A stretch of 64,000 nt of DNA from the NCBI RefSeq assembly GCF_003795145.1, contig NZ_CP027786.1, positions 806,001 through 870,000 on the forward strand. The letters run 5' to 3'. Source of the DNA: Tetragenococcus koreensis (GTDB taxonomy: Bacteria; Bacillota; Bacilli; Lactobacillales; Enterococcaceae). The notes below the pieces were generated by a model. The model ran no database searches and was not told the DNA's origin. It was given only the letters and a program-made list of their open reading frames with translations. Within the stretch, counting starts at the first letter, position 1. Each line of letters begins with the position of its first letter. A program made the position numbers and the translations under genes. Shown piece by piece: positions 59,238-64,000 of the stretch.

Positions 59238-60164
59238 TTATTTAAAGCTTTCGGTTAGTTGCGGTACAACTTGTTTTTTACGTGACACTACACCTTTTAA
59301 GAAAGCTCTATGATTGTCCAAAGCAACATTAAAGGCTTTTTCAACCTTTTCAGCTGGTTCGCCGACAACAAGTAATTCTGAATCACTGTCTAATATATTG
59401 GTTACTAGCAATACAAATAAATCATAGTTATTTGTATCATTCGCTTTTGCCATTGCTTCTTCTAGTTCAGCTTGGCGATCAAATACTTCTTGTAAATCAA
59501 CTGTATTAACTTGAGCGATACGTACGCTTTTGTCCCCCATAGGGAAGCTTTTAGCGTCCATGTCTAACAATACATCTGCTGATTTGTCTTTTAAGTTGGT
59601 ACCGGCTTTGAGCATTTCTAAACCATAAGTATTAATATCTACTTCGGCAATTTTCGCTAATTCTTTAGCAGCGTCAATATCTTCTTGGGTACATGTTGGT
59701 GATTTAAACAACAACGTATCAGAGATAATAGCAGATAACATAATTCCAGCAATTGCTTTTGCTGGTGTTAAACCAGCCTCTTTATATAATTTCAAAATAA
59801 TAGTGCTGGTACAGCCGACTGGTTCAGCGTGATAATACAGCGGATCCGCCGTTTCAAAATTTGCAATCCGGTGATGGTCAACGACCGATAAAATAGTTAC
59901 TTCTGCAATGTCTGCAACACTTTGTTGAAATTCATTGTGATCAACTAACATAACATCAGTCGTTTCACTAGCAGCTTTAGTAATTACACGAGGTGCTTTA
60001 AGGTCGAAATAATCTAAAGCAAACTGGGTTTCTTCTCCCGCTTCTCCCAAAGCGACAGCTTCAGTATCTTGCCCTTTTTGTTGCTGTAATTCAGAAAAAG
60101 CAATGGCCGCCCCAATCGCATCTGTATCTGGATTTTGGTGACCAAAAACTAAAATCTTTGCCAT
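59238..60164 (-). CDS. ppaC: Manganese-dependent inorganic pyrophosphatase
   Basis: A 308-residue family II pyrophosphatase (DHH superfamily) that pulls biosynthesis, including ADP-glucose and PRPP reactions, by removing pyrophosphate. [26 protein letters not shown], and [10 protein letters not shown] are the metal and DHH motifs, and the C-terminal SRKKQVVP binds substrate. The start at 60164 has GGAG nine bases upstream; the frame opens with a GTG at 60173. It has its own strong terminator. Confidence 0.97.
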   Translation of the reverse strand: MAKILVFGHQNPDTDAIGAAIAFSELQQQKGQDTEAVALGEAGEETQFALDYFDLKAPRVITKAASETTDVMLVDHNEFQQSVADIAEVTILSVVDHHRIANFETADPLYYHAEPVGCTSTIILKLYKEAGLTPAKAIAGIMLSAIISDTLLFKSPTCTQEDIDAAKELAKIAEVDINTYGLEMLKAGTNLKDKSADVLLDMDAKSFPMGDKSVRIAQVNTVDLQEVFDRQAELEEAMAKANDTNNYDLFVLLVTNILDSDSELLVVGEPAEKVEKAFNVALDNHRAFLKGVVSRKKQVVPQLTESFK

Positions 60165-60392
60165 AACTTTCACTCCAATCTTTCTCTACAATAGTAATGA
60201 TAGCAAAATCCTGCAAAAATTTCCATTCTTTTCAAAAGAAGTAGTTCAATCAATTGGAACATTTTGACCTTTTTCAAAAAAATTCACGAGCATGGAACAT
60301 TTGCTACTTTCCAGCAATGATACACGAAAAATACCTATATTCGTGAAATTAACATTACCGGAATACTTTTGTCCCAGTCTCGTGATTTTTAA

Positions 60393-61160
60393 TTATCTTG
60401 TTTGATAGCCAGTATATTGGTCAACCTGAAGAATTCTTTTTGCATTTTCAACTCGATCTTGTCCAGGAGGTTCGATCCCTTCTAACGGGTATTTGATATT
60501 TAACTCATCCCATTTATAACGACCCATGGTATGATATGGCAGAATTTCAACTTTATCTACATTACTTAAAGTCTGGATAAATTCATTCAAACGATCTAAG
60601 AATTCATCATAATCACTACGAAATGGCACTAAAACATGACGAACCCAAACCGGTTTGCCAATTTCAGATAAATATTGAGCCATTTCTAAAATATTTTCAT
60701 TTCCATGCTTCGTTAGCTTTTTATGTTGAACTGTATCAATATGTTTAATATCAAACAGTAATAAATCTGTGTAGTTCATTAATTCCTCAAACTTACTGAA
60801 AAAGGGCTCTTTTCTAGTAAAGGGATTCCCACAGGTATCAAGTGTGGTATTGATCCCTTGCGCTTTAGCTTTTTTAAATAAGTCAATTAAGAAATCCATT
60901 TGCAATAAAGGTTCACCACCACTTACCGTGATGCCGCCCTTTTCTCCCCAATAAGCACGATAATTTAATGCTTCATCAAGTACATCATCAGCAGTACGCA
61001 TTTTGGCTTTTTTAGATTTGATGTTCCAAGTATCGGGATTATGGCAAAACTGGCAGCGCATCCGACAACCTTGAGCAAAGATAACAAAGCGAACGCCAGG
61101 CCCATCTACCGTGCCAAAATTTTCTGTAGAATGAATACGTCCCATGACTGGATCCGTCAT
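60393..61160 (-). CDS. pflA: Pyruvate formate-lyase activating enzyme
   Basis: A 255-residue radical SAM enzyme that generates the glycyl radical in PflB. The iron-sulfur cluster motif is CRMRCQFC, preceded by TVDGPGVRFVIFAQG, with the SAM-binding VSGGEPLLQ. It lies about 150 bases after pflB, beyond a terminator, with a TATAAA box in the gap, so it may have a promoter of its own. The start at 61160 has GAGGG at seven bases; an upstream in-frame ATG at 61196 is poor. Confidence 0.96.
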   Translation of the reverse strand: MTDPVMGRIHSTENFGTVDGPGVRFVIFAQGCRMRCQFCHNPDTWNIKSKKAKMRTADDVLDEALNYRAYWGEKGGITVSGGEPLLQMDFLIDLFKKAKAQGINTTLDTCGNPFTRKEPFFSKFEELMNYTDLLLFDIKHIDTVQHKKLTKHGNENILEMAQYLSEIGKPVWVRHVLVPFRSDYDEFLDRLNEFIQTLSNVDKVEILPYHTMGRYKWDELNIKYPLEGIEPPGQDRVENAKRILQVDQYTGYQTR

Positions 61161-61274
61161 AAAAATCCCTCTTTCATTAGAAAAGCAAAGCAGCAACTAA
61201 TTAAAGCTATTGCTTGCTATAATTTATAAAATCAGTGGTCATTTAAGCGTGGTTAGCTTTTAAACCATTATTTA

Positions 61275-61307
61275 AAAAGAGGGCAACAAGAGCCTTGTTA
61301 CCCTCAA
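61275..61307 (-). terminator. terminator of pflB
   Basis: GAGGGTAACAAG and CTTGTTGCCCTC pair with one mismatch around GCT, followed by TTTTT, about nine bases after the pflB stop. Confidence 0.88.
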
Positions 61308-61315
61308 AAAGTTTT

Positions 61316-63598
61316 TTACATTCTATCATGTGCTGTTCTTGAAATAACGTCATTTTGTTGTTCACGTGTCAAATCACGGAATTTAACGGCATAACCAGAA
61401 ACCCGAATGGTTAAGTTAGGATATTTTTCTGGATGTTCTTGCGCATCAAGTAATAGATCATTAGAGAATACGTTAACGTTAATGTGGTAAGCACCTTTAT
61501 CAAAGTAACCATCCATCACGTTTCGTAAATTACTGATACGTGTATCTTCATCTTTACCTAAACCAGTTGGATTAATCGTTTGTGTATTTGAAATCCCATC
61601 CATAGCATTTTCATAATTCAAACGAGCCGTTGAATTTAGTGAAGCTAGCAAGCCGTTCTTTTCGCCCAAATATTTACCATCTTGATAACTTGGATTAGCA
61701 CCTGGTGCCAAAGGTTTACCAGCACGACGGCCATCTGGTGTATTTCCGGTTGCTTTACCATAAACAACATTTGAAGTAATGGTTAACAATGAAGTTGTTG
61801 GTGTTGAATTACGATACGTATGTTGACGTCTAATTTGGGTAATAAAGTATTCCACGATCCAATTAGCCATATCATCAGCTTCTTTATTATCGTTACCATA
61901 AGTTGGAAATTCGTTTTGTGGTTCATAGTCTACTGCTAGACCATTTTCATCACGAATAACTTTCACATCTCCATACTTAATCGCCATGATACTATCGGCT
62001 GCATGGGAGATACCTGCAATACCTGTAGCAAAAGTACGTTTTAAATCAGTATCCATCAATGCTAGTTGAGCTGCTTCATAAGAATACTTGTCATGCATAT
62101 AGTGAATAACATTCAATGTATTTACATAAAGTTCAGCTAACCAAGCTAACATATCTTTGTATTTTTCTATAAAGTCATCATAATCAATAGAATCGCCAGT
62201 TATTGGACGATATTTAGGCCCCACTTGTTTTTTCGTTTTTTCGTCGATACCACCGTTAATAGCGTAAAGAACTGCTTTACACAAGTTAGCGCGAGCACCA
62301 AAGAACTGCATGTCTTTACCTGTAACTGTCGCAGACACACAACAAGCAATTGCCACATCATCTGAGCCCCAATTTTCACGTAATAAGTCATCATTTTCAA
62401 ATTGGATAGATGAACTTTCTTTGGCCATTTTTGCTGCGAATGTACGGAAACCTTCAGGTAGATGAGAAGAGTATAAAACGGTCATGTTTGGCTCAGGAGC
62501 AGGCCCCATATTTGTCAAAGTATGCAACAAACGGAAGTCATTCTTAGTTACTAATGAACGACCATCGATTCCCATTCCTGCAAGTGATAAAGTAGCCCAA
62601 ACTGGAAATCCTGAGAATAATTCATTATATTCAGGCGTACGAGCAAATTTTACCATGCGTAGTTTTAAAACTAGTTGGTCGATTAACTCTTGTGCTTGCT
62701 CTTCTGCAATTAAACCTTTGTCTAGATCACGTTGGATATAAATGTCTAAGAAAGCCGAAACCCGACCAAATGACATAGCAGCACCGTTTTGTGATTTAAT
62801 AGCGCCTAAATAACCAAAATACAACCATTGAATAGCTTCTTGCGCTGTTTCTGCTGGACGAGAGATATCAAAACCATAAGAAGAAGCCATGGTTTTCAAG
62901 TCATTTAAAGCGCGCAGTTGTTCGGTTACTTCTTCTCTTAGACGAATAACATCGTCTGTCATTGTTCTATTTCCTGTATTGGCTAAGTCATCTTGTTTTT
63001 GTTCAATTAAATAATCAATCCCATACAAAGCAACCCGGCGATAATCACCAATAATACGTCCACGTCCGTAAGCATCTGGTAAACCAGTAATAATTTTGTT
63101 AGAACGAGCACGGCGCATTTCTGGAGTATAAGCATCAAACACACCTTGGTTATGTGTTTTACTCCAATCGGTAAAGATTTTATCCATGTCTTCGTTAACT
63201 TCATAACCATTTGATTGCAAAGCATTATTGGCCATTTTGATTCCACCAAATGGTTGGAAAGCTTGCTTCAATGGCACATCCGTTTGTAAGCCAACAATTT
63301 TTTCTTCGTCTTTGTTTAAATAACCAGGTCCATGAGAAGTGACGGTTGATGGAATATCACTATCCATATCGTAGACGCCGTTACGTTCATGTTCTACTTC
63401 AAATAATTCTTGCAATTTAGTCCACAATTTGTCTGTGCTTTGCGCAATTGGTTCTAAAAACTTATCATCTCCGCGATATTCTGTGTAATTTTCTTGGATA
63501 AAGTCGCGTGTATTCACTTCGTGACGCCAAGTTTCTCCTTTGAATCCTTCCCAAGCAGTCGTGTTTACGTTTTCAGTATTATTTGTTACAGATGCCAT
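61316..63598 (-). CDS. pflB: Formate C-acetyltransferase (pyruvate formate-lyase)
   Basis: A 760-residue glycyl radical enzyme that splits pyruvate and CoA to acetyl-CoA and formate without oxygen. The tandem catalytic cysteines are in [10 protein letters not shown], and the glycyl radical loop is RVSGYAVKF near the C terminus. Length matches the standard enzyme. The ribosome-binding site is AAGGAGGAG. A promoter with TTGCAA and TATACT lies about 55 bases upstream. It pairs functionally with pflA and with the pdh operon in directing pyruvate by oxygen status. Confidence 0.98.
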   Translation of the reverse strand: MASVTNNTENVNTTAWEGFKGETWRHEVNTRDFIQENYTEYRGDDKFLEPIAQSTDKLWTKLQELFEVEHERNGVYDMDSDIPSTVTSHGPGYLNKDEEKIVGLQTDVPLKQAFQPFGGIKMANNALQSNGYEVNEDMDKIFTDWSKTHNQGVFDAYTPEMRRARSNKIITGLPDAYGRGRIIGDYRRVALYGIDYLIEQKQDDLANTGNRTMTDDVIRLREEVTEQLRALNDLKTMASSYGFDISRPAETAQEAIQWLYFGYLGAIKSQNGAAMSFGRVSAFLDIYIQRDLDKGLIAEEQAQELIDQLVLKLRMVKFARTPEYNELFSGFPVWATLSLAGMGIDGRSLVTKNDFRLLHTLTNMGPAPEPNMTVLYSSHLPEGFRTFAAKMAKESSSIQFENDDLLRENWGSDDVAIACCVSATVTGKDMQFFGARANLCKAVLYAINGGIDEKTKKQVGPKYRPITGDSIDYDDFIEKYKDMLAWLAELYVNTLNVIHYMHDKYSYEAAQLALMDTDLKRTFATGIAGISHAADSIMAIKYGDVKVIRDENGLAVDYEPQNEFPTYGNDNKEADDMANWIVEYFITQIRRQHTYRNSTPTTSLLTITSNVVYGKATGNTPDGRRAGKPLAPGANPSYQDGKYLGEKNGLLASLNSTARLNYENAMDGISNTQTINPTGLGKDEDTRISNLRNVMDGYFDKGAYHINVNVFSNDLLLDAQEHPEKYPNLTIRVSGYAVKFRDLTREQQNDVISRTAHDRM

Positions 63599-63650
63599 TT
63601 GATGCTCCTCCTTATTTTCTGTTCCCTAATGCAACAGCTTTACTGTGAAT

Positions 63651-63678
63651 AGTATAACACATATAGCTATTTTTGCAA
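63651..63678 (-). promoter_or_regulatory. promoter of pflB with overlapping palindrome
   Basis: TTGCAA and TATACT are 16 bases apart on the minus strand. The -35 overlaps an inverted repeat, TGCAAG-CA-CTTGCA, which could be an operator. Confidence 0.65.
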
Positions 63679-63898
63679 GCACTTGCATATCGTTTTTTTA
63701 ACAATTCAGTTTAAAACATCGTTTTATTTTGAAATAAAAGCCTATAAATCAGCATAACCTTTTGTGATAAACGAATCAAGTTTTATTTTTAAAGAAAGAA
63801 AAATACTGCACAATCTCGATACTTGTCATTTTTTCTGTACTGGTACAGAAGGATAAAATTACAATAAAAAGTAATACAGAAGAGTTCAACTCACAAAA

Positions 63899-63940
63899 AA
63901 AAGGGCTAAATCTGTGTTATTAGATTTAGACCTTTTTACT
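63899..63940 (-). terminator. terminator upstream of pflB, after the next gene
   Basis: AAAGGGCTAAATCT pairs with AGATTTAGACCTTTT with one mismatch around an eight-base loop, with a T run on the minus strand. The region 63680-63898 holds no gene that I can support. Confidence 0.85.
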
Positions 63941-63941
63941 A

Positions 63942-64000
63942 TTATTCTTCTATTTGATATTCAAATTTTTCTTGAACCTGTAACACTTTTCCGCCTTGTT
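63942..64000 (-). CDS. C-terminal end of an unidentified gene (runs off the right edge)
   Basis: One minus-strand frame stays open from the edge and stops with TAA at 63942, giving ...GGKVLQVQEKFEYQIEE. It is followed within two bases by a strong terminator, which supports this frame as the true end of a gene. The 19 residues are too few to name a family. Confidence 0.45.
   Translation of the reverse strand, partial: QGGKVLQVQEKFEYQIEE

Noticed and set aside
63755-63785. Rex-type redox operator upstream of pflB (TTGTGATAAACGAATCAAG)
   Set aside because: Only the left half TTGTGA fits; the right half does not match TCACAA.

Overview
The window is low-GC Firmicutes DNA. Gene content and order (glgBCDAP, pdhABC-lpd, pflB-pflA, the ylbC/ylbF/ylbG-rsmD-coaD-sepM string, ftsW beside pycA) point to a lactic acid bacterium of the Enterococcaceae. 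A Tetragenococcus-like genome is my best guess from gene style and the ISLre2-family elements; this is inference, because no 16S or other marker gene is present. Nearly every gene is on the minus strand. The exceptions are an oxidoreductase gene split by an insertion sequence, a FUSC-family membrane protein and a DUF2187 protein. The window reads mostly as ordinary core chromosome with light insertion-sequence damage.

Layout. 1-2.2 kb: 5' part of tex, a PPP-type phosphatase, a glyoxalase-fold protein and a DUF1149 protein. 2.2-3.9 kb: ISLre2-family copy 1, with a frameshifted transposase. 3.9-8.1 kb: sepM, coaD, rsmD, ylbG, ylbF and a CAP-associated membrane protein. 8.1-13.2 kb: pyruvate carboxylase, ftsW, ylaN. 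13.3-16.4 kb: typA, an inositol-monophosphatase-family gene and a UPF0223 gene. 16.4-17.0 kb: a gene-free stretch with a tandem array of 41-bp hairpin-forming repeats. 17.0-22.3 kb: pyruvate dehydrogenase operon. 22.7-25.8 kb: mgtA with an M-box magnesium riboswitch. 25.9-32.6 kb: mnaA, guaC, purK-purB-aldo/keto reductase, and xpt behind a purine riboswitch. 32.8-37.0 kb: a CstA-family transporter with a LytS/LytTR two-component system. 37.2-39.9 kb: a TIM-barrel protein, two cell-wall hydrolases and an unknown gene. 40.0-42.6 kb: a Gfo/Idh/MocA oxidoreductase gene cut in two by ISLre2-family copy 2. 42.7-48.6 kb: FUSC protein, nagA, DUF2187 protein, alanine-type aminotransferase, tRNA-Leu(UAA), a disordered protein and an aldo/keto reductase. 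48.7-58.7 kb: the glycogen operon. 59.2-63.6 kb: ppaC, pflA, pflB, then the 3' tip of another gene.

How the genes work together. Pyruvate is the common thread. The window holds its oxidation to acetyl-CoA (pdh), its non-oxidative cleavage (pfl), its carboxylation to oxaloacetate (pycA), transamination to alanine, and a two-component/CstA-family pair of the kind that senses and imports pyruvate or peptides in other bacteria. Storage carbon runs through the complete glycogen set (ADP-glucose synthesis, chain synthesis, branching, phosphorolysis, debranching-type hydrolysis). Purine salvage (xpt, guaC) lies near part of the de novo pathway (purK, purB). Regulation visible in the sequence includes two riboswitches with terminators, a candidate catabolite-response element before the CstA-type gene, many strong intrinsic terminators and several unexplained inverted repeats. 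The two IS copies show exact 9-bp target duplications, so both insertion events can be reconstructed; one lies in a transcription terminator and one inactivates a gene.
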